Of a stretch of DNA of 64,000 nt, positions 34,849 to 44,385 are shown one piece after another. The translations under genes and the position numbers were made by a program. The notes beneath the pieces are model-generated. The model made no database searches. It worked only from the letters and a program-made list of their open reading frames with translations, and was not told the origin of the DNA. Numbering within the stretch: position 1 is the stretch's first letter; the number at the start of each line of letters is the position of its first letter. Origin of the DNA: Melampsora larici-populina 98AG31 (Eukaryota > Basidiomycota > Pucciniomycetes > Pucciniales > Melampsoraceae); the NCBI RefSeq assembly GCF_000204055.1, contig NW_006768798.1, forward strand, positions 834,168 through 898,167, given 5' to 3'.

Positions 34849-35111
34849 GGTTCGAAGGGTCTCTTGCCCGTCCCGTGGTGACTTTCTCTCTTACGTGCGC
34901 TTTCATGAGTTTGCTGAAACTCCTCTCGTAAGCGCCGAGGAGAAACTCTAGGTTCCTCCCAAAGCTCGCCTGCCTCACTCTTGCGTCAGCAGGAGCAAGG
35001 CTGGCTACCGCATTGACCTTAGAGGCAGTCACTTGAGGTTACGAGGATAACTCGAAACCCTTTGTCCTCTCACCATCCTCTATCCTCCCTTGGAGAGAGA
35101 AGGACATGGAT
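34849..35111 (+). repeat. Ngaro split repeat B1
   Basis: A 263-bp repeat beginning GGTTCGAAGGGTCTC and ending AAGGACATGGAT. It matches B2 (35462-35724) and shares its last GAT with the start of A2. Confidence 0.88.
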
Positions 35112-35433
35112 GGTAGATTAGTGACGACGGGACTAGGAATTAATCCAGTCCATGTCACTGATCGGAAAGCTCTCCGCATGATCAGGCACTTCTGCGATCA
35201 GGCGGACTTCGCTCTGAGCGGCTCTTGTCAGCGTACAGCTGCCCTACCGGTTTGGCCCTGAATTGCCTCTTCAGGCACGACCGTGAGAAGGCTTCGTGAG
35301 TTTTTCACTCACTCCCCTCGGAAGAGATTGTGAACTCATCTCCCTTCCTTCACTTCTCTTTCGAGTGCCTCTCCTCAGATCCTTTCTCCCGCTTCAGAGG
35401 AGACTTTCCGACGGGCATTCTCCTTTTTCGAAC
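35109..35433 (+). repeat. Ngaro split repeat A2
   Basis: A 325-bp internal copy of the left terminal repeat A1, lying directly after B1. Confidence 0.9.
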
Positions 35434-35461
35434 CCACATCATTGCATGCCCTCCCACCCTT

Positions 35462-35724
35462 GGTTCGAAGGGTCTCTTGCCTGTCCCGTGGTGACTTTCT
35501 CTCTTACGTGCGCTTTCATGAGTTTGCTGAAACTCCTCTCGTAAGCGCCAAGGAGAAACTCTAGGTTCCTCCCAAAGCTTGCCTGCCTCACTCTTGCGTC
35601 AGCAGGAGCAAGGCTGGCTACCGCATTGACCTTAGAGGCAGTCACTTGAGGTTACGAGGATAACTCGAAACCCTTTGTCCTCTCACCATCCTCTATCCTC
35701 CCTTGGAGAGAGAAGGACATGGAT
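35462..35724 (+). repeat. Ngaro split repeat B2 (right terminus)
   Basis: A 263-bp right terminal repeat matching B1. Its final GAT abuts MULE1 sequence, and the left border also carries GAT. The pre-insertion site reads AATTGATTATGAT, which keeps the MULE1 frame open. Confidence 0.9.
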
Positions 35725-35810
35725 TATGATACTCTTCAATCTTGTGAGGATCTTGATAATGATTTAAATGATAAAATTCTTGATCATTATCATAATCAGC
35801 TTTAATAATT

Positions 35811-35862
35811 TCTTCATTATAAGTTAAAGCTTTCATTCTTCATTATAAGTTAAAGCTTTCAT
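35811..35862. repeat. 26-bp tandem duplication in MULE1 gene
   Basis: TCTTCATTATAAGTTAAAGC plus TTTCAT occurs twice in a row (35811-35836, 35837-35862). It creates a stop after TYNEE on the minus strand. With a single copy the frame continues to the OTU part. Confidence 0.88.
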
Positions 35863-36425
35863 CATTTCTGCTTCTTCTTGTTCTGATTTTAAATCATTTG
35901 AAAATTTTGAACTAGCTGAACTTTTTGAATCTTCTACATCGTCTGAATCTTCAGCTGAAACATCATTAAGATTTGTTTGATCTATATCTGTTAAATCTTC
36001 TGAGTTTATTAAAATAATTGATTTTTTAACATCATCTGAATCATTTGAAACATCATCACCATCTTCTTCTTCTTCTGAATATCCATCATCTTCATCAGTT
36101 GAATATTTAACAGCACACTTTGATTTATCATGACCTAATTCTCCACAGTTACCACATTTCATTTTCCTCTTCCTTTCTTCTTTTTCAACGTGTTCAAACC
36201 TTGAAGGATCCCTCTTGAGTTTTTTATTTTTAGCGCCTTTAGGTCTTCCTTTATTTTTGGGTTTTTCTGATTTAGAAGGAGGTTGAACAGGAACTAAAAC
36301 ATATCTACCGCTGATTAACTTCTTCAAATCTGATTCAAATTTAGCTAAATAACTTTCATCTTGAAGTTTAATCTTTTCTAAATGTGATTCAATTTTAGCT
36401 CTGATTTCTTGAATATCTCTAGGTG

Positions 36426-36769
36426 CATACTCAGTAAATAAATGCCACTGCTGATCAAACTCTTCAATAGGAATTGGTTGTGCTACAAGTCCTAAATACG
36501 TACTAATTTGATGAGCACATGGTATACCCCAAGTGGGGGTGAAATTCGAGTTGCAAGGTGGAAGTGAAAGTGAATCTGAATTTAAAATTAATTTGAGCAT
36601 ACTCAGTAAATAAATGCCACTGCTGATCAAACTCTTCAATAGGAATTGGTTGTTCTACAAGTCCTAAATACGTACTAATTTGATGAGCACATGGTATACC
36701 CCAAGTGGGGGTGAAATTCGAGTTGCAAGGTGGAAGTGAAAGTGAATCTGAATTTAAAATTAATTTGAG
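36426..36769. repeat. 172-bp tandem duplication in MULE1 transposase
   Basis: 36426-36597 and 36598-36769 are direct copies that differ, as far as I see, at one base (GTTGTGC versus GTTGTTC). Because 172 is not a multiple of three, the duplication shifts frame and splits the transposase into two overlapping frames. Confidence 0.9.
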
Positions 36770-38738
36770 TTGATCATTTGCTTTCTTAATTGCAAATTGA
36801 GAAATTTTACCGTGAAGATTGTCAAAAATAGAATGAAATTTGTTGAGTTGTTTGGATTTTTGATGACGGATTGAGCCAATAATTTCATTATATTGAATGT
36901 CCAGTGCGTTTTGAAAATGCTTCACCGTTGAATATAAGTCATGTTTAGTACTTTCTAAATCTTTTTTGATGGTAGAATGAGTTCCTTCAGTTTTACTAGT
37001 TGTACCGGTTCCAAAATGTTTGAGTTTACTTGTAAAAAGGGAAACAAATTTGCGCTCTTGAGAATACCATTTCTTTTCTATATAGTTGAGAAGATCCTGA
37101 GCGTGATTTTCAATTAAGTAATTTTTAATAAGATCTTTTGAGTTGTGATAATCTAAATTTGTTTGAGAAGAACAAAAGGAATTCCATAATTTAAGAAAAT
37201 GATTTTCATTGATTTTTGATGATTTAGATTTGATATGACTTTGAATATTCTTGTTGATATGCCACAGACAGAGGATATGGTCAGCATCAGGAAACATGAT
37301 TTGAATAGCGTTGATTAAAGCTCTTTCACTATCAGTAGCAAATAACCTAGGTGAAAGTTCAGGATCACAACCTTCAAATAAAAGTTTAAATCGATATAAA
37401 GCCCATTCGTAAGTAGGTTGAGTTTCGTCCATCATAAAACAAAAAGCCGCAGAGAAAGGTTTGTTAATTGAAGTAGTTCCCACGAAATGAAGACATGGTA
37501 ATTCACAACCATTAGTTTTATAAGTGGTGTCTACTCCGTAAACGTGAGGGAATCGTAAAGCTAATTTGATTGAGCTAGGATGAGAACAGAATAAAGATAA
37601 TAATTTTCCGTTATCGTCGTTATGAACATGATAATTCCATTTATTCTTGATGAAGAAATCTAACAAAGCGGTAATAGGATCCCTTCCATTTAATTCTTGA
37701 GCTTGAAATTTCTGTCTTGCATTATAAATGTCTTTCATGATAGGATTGAAACCAGGATTCTTGTCAAGAGACGTCATAATGTGGCGAGGTTTGATTGAAG
37801 ATCTACTTAATTTTTGAGCCAACATGATCTGAATTAAATCTAATCTTCTATATATTGAAAATTCATTAGGAGATTGAAAAGGTCCATGATTGTGAGATAA
37901 ATGATTAAGAAATTGTCCAGTACTACTATTCCTGACTTGATCTAAAACCCAATCACCAGTTTTCTTATTTTGTTTAATAACAGCCTTCCACTGACATCCG
38001 GTTTTCTTAGTTGAAGTAATTCGTTGAGTAGCTTTGCTTTCCTAGGATTACCACAATGACAGTGAAAACAAATTGTTTTATGGCATCCACGGTTATTTTT
38101 TGAAGAAGTTACGGATATTCCATATCCACCATTTAATGATACAGAGTAAAGGTATTGCTTTGCCACCTTATCACTTCGAAAAAGTTTACCCCACCGTAGA
38201 TCTTTGATATCTAAACTTAAATCATTAACTATGTGAATAATAAGATTGATATTAATGAGAATGAATAATAATAAGAATAATTAATAATAAGAATGAAATT
38301 GAATGAATGAGTGTTAAAGTTGGAATTATTATTGTTCAATAAAGTTTGAGTGTTGAAATCAGTGTTAATAACACCATCATTATTATTCAATAAGCTACTT
38401 TGATTGTTCATTAAATTACTTTGATTCATCATTAAGGAACCTTGATGGTTTGATGGAATTTGTTGATTATTGTTGAATAAATGATTATTATGATTATTGA
38501 ACATCTGATTATTATTATTCATCATCATATAATTATTATTATTCATCATATGATTCATATTATTCATCATTTTATTACTGAAGTTTTGATTTAAATTGTT
38601 GTTTATATTATTCATTTGATCATGTTGTAAACTGTTGAAATTGTTGTTATGATTATTCATCTGATTGGTATTGTTGAAAGGTTTAAAATCACCCGTAGGG
38701 ATTTGGTTGTTATTGTTGTTGAAGTTGTTGTTTTTCAT

Positions 38739-39000
38739 TTTAATTTGATGTGAAGAGTGAAAAGCTGGCGTGACTAGCTTTAAAACTGAGAAGTTGATGA
38801 TTTTTTGAAGGGTGGAGGGTTGAAAAAGTTCAAAGTCCGTGTTCTAGAGTGGAAAAGAGGGGGAAAGGAGCCAAGGGGCCTCTATATCAGTGGATGTGTA
38901 NNNNNNNNNNNNNNNNNNNNNNNNNNNNNNNNNNNNNNNNNNNNNNNNNNNNNNNNNNNNNNNNNNNNNNNNNNNNNNNNNNNNNNNNNNNNNNNNNNNN
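38739..39000. other. MULE1 right arm with 100-N scaffold gap
   Basis: Short non-coding sequence followed by exactly 100 N at 38901-39000, the usual placeholder for a gap of unknown size. Reading frames that cross it are artefacts. Confidence 0.9.
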
Positions 39001-39395
39001 TGGCTGTATGAGGAAAGTGGGCGCTTTTTCCCACGCCTACATGCCGGAAAATCCATGTAGGCGTGATATTCACCCGCCTACATGTCAAATCTTAAATGTA
39101 GGCGCTCAGAAAATGCGCCTACATGCAAAAAAATGGATGTAGGCGCACCCAAATTACGCCTACAGTCGAAAAAATAAAATGTAGGCGTAATTTCCGTGCG
39201 CCCACATATGTAGGCACTTCAAATTGACGCCTACATTTCTTCTTTTCGACTGTAGGCGTATACAAATGACGCCTACATTGGTTTTCCAGCCTGTAGGCGT
39301 CATTTGAAAAGGGATAAAGCGCCTACAGCCTGTATGTAGGCACTTTTTCGTGGGAAAAAGGCATGTAGGCGCTGTTTTGGCAGCGCCTACATGGA
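39001..39395. repeat. MULE1 right subterminal palindrome array
   Basis: About a dozen GCGCCTACAT/ATGTAGGCGC motifs in alternating orientation, as in the left array at 23765-24290. It leads into the terminal CCATGTAGGCGCTG..GCAAATAGCAACGG end at 39422. Confidence 0.8.
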
Positions 39396-39422
39396 TTTTG
39401 TGTGGGCTGCAAATAGCAACGG

Positions 39423-42400
39423 CCAAAAGTTATCTAAGGCTCACAGGAGTAGCGGTGGAGTTCTTGCTGCTGCCACTATTTGCGAAATTGCTACAGCCAA
39501 GCTCAAACCAGGCAAATACCTTTCTGAATTCATCACTAATATTCACAAACTCCACAACCAATTGTCTCAATATTCAGCTGAGGATAAAGGTATTGCTTTA
39601 TCTTCAAAATTACTTGCTATCTTTCTCTGTAATGGTTTGGGGAAAGATTTTGAATTCATTACTGCTCCTTTCTTTGCCAATTTATCTAAATTGATGGTTC
39701 AATTGGTTATGGATTGAATGGTTCTGGAAAGAGCAAAACAGTATTTTTCTGGTTCCACAAATCTGTCAGTAACAGCCTACAAAGCGGTGGTTCCTCAGAA
39801 TGCCGTTTGTGGCTCTTGTTGAATTGGTCCAGGATTAAATGATTTGTGTCAATTACCTAACCACAGGGGTCTTCCTCAGTCAAACCATCAATTTCATGCT
39901 CAAAATGGTCAAAAGAAATCACTGCCTGTTTCAAATACTTCCAATCCCAATTTTGAGTGGTTGGTCTCAATCCAAAATGACTCAACGTTACCTGTCCATT
40001 GAAGCTGCCCATGCTGCTAAGAAAAACACTCCTTCTGGCTCAGCTTTTAATGTTACAGTTCAAACCCTTTCAGTGAATTAGAGTGAGATGATGGTTTCCC
40101 GGATGAAGGGTTTGCGGCTCATGCTTATATGGCAGCCACCAATGTCACATCATTTGGTACAAGTTTAGCTGATACTGCAGCTGCTCACAACATTGTTAGC
40201 AACAAATCAATGTCTTTGCAATTGAAGACTATACAACCTGTCAAGATTGCTGGTATTTCAAGTGTTCCTCAATATTCAACTCACATGAGAACTATTTTTG
40301 TGCCTGGTTTTTCCAAAGGTACTCATAATCCTGTCAACATTTTAATCCCAGAAGTCCTTTATCTCTTATCTTTAAGCCAGCTTTGTGCAAATGGTACTTC
40401 TTTCTCTGGTTTGGAGGATATTTTAACTGTTGCTGGTTTGGCTGGGAAGTTGTATTTTGTGTGTGGAAAAACCTCTCCTAATCAATTGTGGGAATTTAAG
40501 GTTTGTATGTCACCTTCAGTATCAGCTTTTTCTGCATTGCCTGAATGTTGGCATCAAGGCCTAGGTCATCTGCATTACAAATCAATTCAACAATTAGCAG
40601 CAAATGGCAAAATAAGGGTTTTATCATCTTGCTCATCTCATTCTAGTTGTATTATGTGTCAAAAGGCAAAAATTTCAGATCTGCCTTCTAAATCCCATTT
40701 TCCTACTTCATCAAATGTTCTCCATTGTATTCACTCCAATGTTATGGGTCCTTTTTCAACTTCTCTTGGTGGGGATAAATACTTGATTTCTTTTATAGAC
40801 AATTGTTCTCGTTTTGCAACTATTATTCCAATTAAATCAAAGTCAGATGTATTTCAATGTTTTGTGAAGTTCAAAACAGATGTAGGGTCATTATTTGAAT
40901 CAAAAATCAAGATTTTAAATAGTGATAGGGGAGGTGAATACAGTTCAAGTTTTTCTATCTTATTTGGCTAATCATGGCATTACTATTGAGCAGGGTCCTG
41001 CTGAAACTTCAGGACAAAATTCACTCTCAGAACACTACAACAGAAGTTTAGTTGAATGTGTTATAAGATGCAATTTGCATCTTCCAGCATTACCAACTAA
41101 GTTTTGGGCTGAGATTGCTCTGACTACGACTTTTAGTCTGAATCATTCACCTCATCATTGACTATTTCTCTACAACCTTTGACTCCTATCATCCATAAGC
41201 ATGTTCCTGAAATTAGTCCAATCCGTGATCCTGTTCTTAAGACTTTGGTTCTTCCTTCAATTCAATCTCCTAGTCCGTGTAATTCTCCTGTTAGAGAGAT
41301 TGTTTCATCCAAACCAAATGGATCAACATCTAATTCCAAGGGATCCAGCACTTGTCCTTTCCAAAAGACTGGTAAGCCTCAACATTTGGGAAACTTAATT
41401 GGTCATTTTAGTACACACACGGATGATGAACCAACTTGCAAACAGGCAATGGAGGCTGCTGATGCGGACAAATGGAATAAAGCAATGCAACTTGAATTTG
41501 AATCTCTTAAACAACATCAATCCAGAAGGTTGGTTCCTCAACCAGCTGGTGCTCGAGATATTGAGGGTATGTGGGTTTTAAAAAGGACACATGATGAAAA
41601 AGGTCAGGTGCTAAAATACAAAGCACATTGGGTTTGTTTTGGCAATTGGCAAATTGAAGGCATTGACTACAATAATACTTACTCCTCTGTAGGGAAGTCT
41701 GTTGAAATGTGCAATTGACTTAAGTAAATACATTACACTTACAAATGATTAGGAAACACAAAAGGAGAAGGAGAATTAATTAAGATAAACCAATGATGTA
41801 ATAATTACAAAATACTTACCCCAATTAGTTTGGTAGATCAAATTGGTACTTATACTTGTCCAGTGTGAATTCAAGTGCACTTCTCTTTCCTCATCTTTGG
41901 AAAGAGAAGTACGTAAATTTCTATTTTTCTTTCTTTCTGATTATTATTCAAGTTAATGTTGTTGTTTTTGATTGTGGTTATGTTTGGATTATGTCTTCAA
42001 CTGTTATAGACATCCATCTCTTATAGTCCCAAAAGATCAGTTATCAAAACAGAGATAACTTATACTAATCATCTGTACCACTTTTAGGTACTCATCTTAT
42101 AATTCCTTATTAGTGATATTTATTCTTTTCTAACTATTTCTATTGGTTACTTTAGGTCAGAATCATCTTGTTAGTTTTGGTGTTAGGCAGAGGTTCTCAT
42201 CGTGCTATTGTGCACACTCTTAGGTGAATAAAATCATATCTTTGGAAAGAGAAACATCCATCTCTTATAGTCCCAAAAGATCAGTTATCGAAACAGAGAT
42301 AACTTATACTAATCATCTGTACCACTTTTAGGTCAGAATCATCTTGTTAGTTTTGGTGTTAGGCAGAGGTTCTCATCGTGCTATTGTGCACACTCTTAGG

Positions 42401-44385
42401 TCAGAATCATCTTGTTAGTTTTGGTGTTAGGCAGAGGTTCTCATCGTGCTATTGTGCACACTCTTAGGTCAGAGCCATCCTACACGAAACACGAAAAGAC
42501 TTGATTCCAAGCCAACTCAAAATTTCTCAAAGTCGGATACCTTCTTTCTACTTGTGGCAATTGTGGCATAAATTTGCTGTTCTATTGTTCAATTTGACAT
42601 CATGACAAATTTCCTGCACGGGTTGATCAAAGAACAAGTATACATGCAGCAGGTTTGTGGTTTTGTAGAACCTGCGTCTGAAGGGATGGTAAAAATGTGT
42701 AAGTGAATCGGAATGTGATCCTATATGTGTGACACCTGATGAAAGCGCTATAAGTTATATATAGGTGTTCTTCTCCTGCTCTTAGGGATAAAGACTAACC
42801 TGATGAAAGCGCTATAAGTTTTATATAGGTTTCCTTCTCCTGCTCTTAGGGATAAAGACTAACCTATTAAAGGTTAGGATGATAAAAGAAAGCACACGAT
42901 GATAAGTGTGGGCTGTGATCTAAGTCAAAGATAAAGTTCTCTTTTCCAAAGATCTATTTATTACCTGATGAAAGCGCTATAAGTTATACATAGGTGTTCT
43001 TCTCCTGCTCTTAGGGATAAAGACTAACCTAGAACAAGATAACACAAAACATAAAGAAACATCAATCTAAGAGTTAAGTGAAAGATAAACAATAATGAAA
43101 AGGTTCAGTATAGTACCTATTAAAGGTTAGGATGATGAAAAAAAAAACACGATGATAAGTGTGGGCTGTGATCTAAGTCAAAGATAAACTAACAACTTTG
43201 TATCAGAACATATTCTATTTAGTGGAAGAAATAATATTGTGAAATACGTACGTTCTCTTTTCCAAAGATGGGGAAAAGAGAACTACGTCTACGAGTGAGA
43301 TGATTTATAAGGGAAAATTGAGATGAATAATTGGGGTCAATTAACCATGACATCATCTCTAATCCGCCTTTTTCTCCTAATACTTAAACATAACTTTTCA
43401 ACTTAAGTCTCTAAATAATCTCCTTTTGTCAATTGAACATTAACAGATGGTTGTTGAGCTTTATAAATCTCTGTATGGTACTTGTCAGGGAGCGCGTGAT
43501 TTCAGTGAAAATCTTTGTCAGAAGCTATTAGCTTTTGGTTTGGTTACTTCAAAGGCGGAAAGTTGCCTTTTATTTATTGCCGGGGGTCTGATTTTATGTT
43601 CCTTCATATGCATGTTGATGATGGGTTTTTGATATCAAACAGACATTCTCTCATTGAAGAATTTTGCAGTCATCTGTTGAAAACCTATCAACTAAAATGG
43701 AAACTCAAGCCTTCTCTGCACCTGGGTATGTGTCTTCAAAATCATTCAGACGGCGCCATATCTATTGATCAAGCTCATTATTTGCCAGACATGATTGACC
43801 AATTTGGTATGGATAGCCTTAACGCTGTCAAATTGCCTTTTCTGGTTGGGTTACGTCTGAAGACTGGCAGTTCTGAAGATGTCTCTTCCGCCGCACACTT
43901 ACCTTATGAATCTTTAGTTGGATCTTCGAATTGAGCTGCTATCAGTACACATCTGGATATTGGTTACACTGTTAGTCCATTGTCTTGGGTTAATTCTTGT
44001 TTTGAGCATTGGAATGCTTTGTATTATGTTTTGTGGCAACATGCCTGCCCAGCTGGAAGGTTTTGGGGACACTGACTACGCCAATGACCCTTTGGATCAG
44101 TGTTCTGTCACCAGCTGTCTCTTCATGTTTGGCAAGTCTACCATTTCCTCACCTGCATTTCCCGGCGCAGCTGCCGACAAAAATCAACTGCTTTATCTAC
44201 CACCAAGGCCAAATACATGTCTATCTCTGACTGTGCTCGTCATGCGCTCTGGTTCAAACCACTTTTTCAAGATATTGACCTACATGTCTTGTCTGTATTG
44301 GTTTCTTCTGTTGGGAATTCTATTCAGCTATTTAACAACAACAGAGGTGCTGTCTTTCTGACTAAAGAACCTGTGGTAAACAATT
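39423..44385 (+). pseudogene. Copia1 gag-pol, degraded and interrupted
   Basis: Pieces in order: Gag remnant (39423-39717, GKYLSEFITNIHKLHNQL). Then a GAG-pre-integrase zinc region, WHQGLGHLHYKSIQ and CIMCQKAK (40550-40680). Then integrase with SNVMGPF, FIDNCSRF and NSDRGGEY, continuing in another frame with AETSGQNSLSEHYNRSL. Then RT start (WVLKRTHDEKGQVLKYKAHWV), a break at 41719-43440, RT end (KSLYGTCQGARDF, LHMHVDDGFLISN) and RNase H (AKYMSISDCARHA). Several frameshifts and stops are present. The RNase H end continues after copia2 at 51332 (SKHIDVCYHVIRD). The left part is cut by the MULE1 end. A long-dead Ty1/copia element. Confidence 0.82.
41719..43440. repeat. LTR-like block with tandem sub-repeats inside copia1 RT
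   Basis: It replaces part of the copia1 RT. Sub-repeats include AGGTCAGAATCATCTTGTTAG plus following ~50 bp (three times, 42152-42470), a block containing TCTTATAGTCCCAAAAGATC (42018, 42259), ACCTGATGAAAGCGCTATAA blocks (about 42728, 42797, 42963) and GGTTAGGATGAT blocks (42867, 43122). Sequence matches the reverse complement of copia2 LTR parts (GTTCTCATCGTGCTATTGTG). Hairpins at 41879-41910 and 43252-43283 lie in opposite orientation near the two ends, so it may be two LTRs of related elements joined head-to-head. Confidence 0.55.

Larger units (their letters stand above)
25442..35724 (+). mobile_element. Ngaro/PAT-type tyrosine-recombinase retrotransposon
   Basis: Split direct repeats have the order A1 (25442-25766), coding region, B1 (34849-35111), A2 (35109-35433), B2 (35462-35724). 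A1 and A2 are each 325 bp, B1 and B2 each 263 bp. B1 and A2 share the trinucleotide GAT, which also forms both outer borders, as expected for recombinase-mediated insertion at a short core without target duplication. Gene order is Gag, RT, RNase H, tyrosine recombinase. I see no methyltransferase, which favours a Ngaro-like rather than DIRS-like assignment. The element sits inside the MULE1 OTU gene and is itself split by the Helitron at 28862-33066. Confidence 0.88.
35725..38738 (-). pseudogene. MULE1 transposase gene, 5' part (N-rich leader, FAR1-like, MULE, zinc knuckle)
   Basis: From high to low coordinates: an Asn-rich leader (38738-38229). Next a FAR1/WRKY-GCM1-like zinc region (GCHKTICFHCHCGNPRKAK, then a frame change near 38030). 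Then the MULE domain with GVDTTYKT, CFMMDETQPTYEWAL, FATDSERALINAIQ and HILCLWHINKN, and a SWIM-like GIPCAHQIST. Last, an acidic/basic tail with zinc knuckle CGNCGELGHDKSKC. The gene then runs into the OTU part. It is broken by the frame change near 38030, a 172-bp tandem duplication (36426-36769), a 26-bp duplication (35811-35862) and the Ngaro insertion. Not functional as it stands. Confidence 0.82.
23740..39422 (-). mobile_element. MULE1: large Mutator-like element, multiply interrupted
   Basis: Ends are inverted copies starting GGCCGTTGCTATTTGC, continuing with about 50 bp of near-identical sequence (CCCACA..AAATCCATGTAGGCGCTG). Both subterminal regions are arrays of TGTAGGCGC palindromes. 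Inside, on the minus strand, lie an Asn-rich leader, FAR1-like zinc region, MULE transposase, zinc knuckle and OTU protease. The coding region is split by the Ngaro-type element at 25442-35724. The 100-N gap lies in the right arm. I find no target duplication, and the flanks differ (gypsy gag left, copia gag right), so left and right ends may come from different copies. Confidence 0.7.

Noticed and set aside
34849..35650. Small plus- and minus-strand frames within the Ngaro repeats, and a GGTTCGAA motif resembling a tRNA B box
   Set aside because: The frames recur only because the DNA repeats; no A box or cloverleaf fits around the GGTTCGAA motif.
38805..39142. Open frames crossing the N gap on both strands
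   Set aside because: They exist only because N codons are read through; the flanking DNA is non-coding MULE1 arm.
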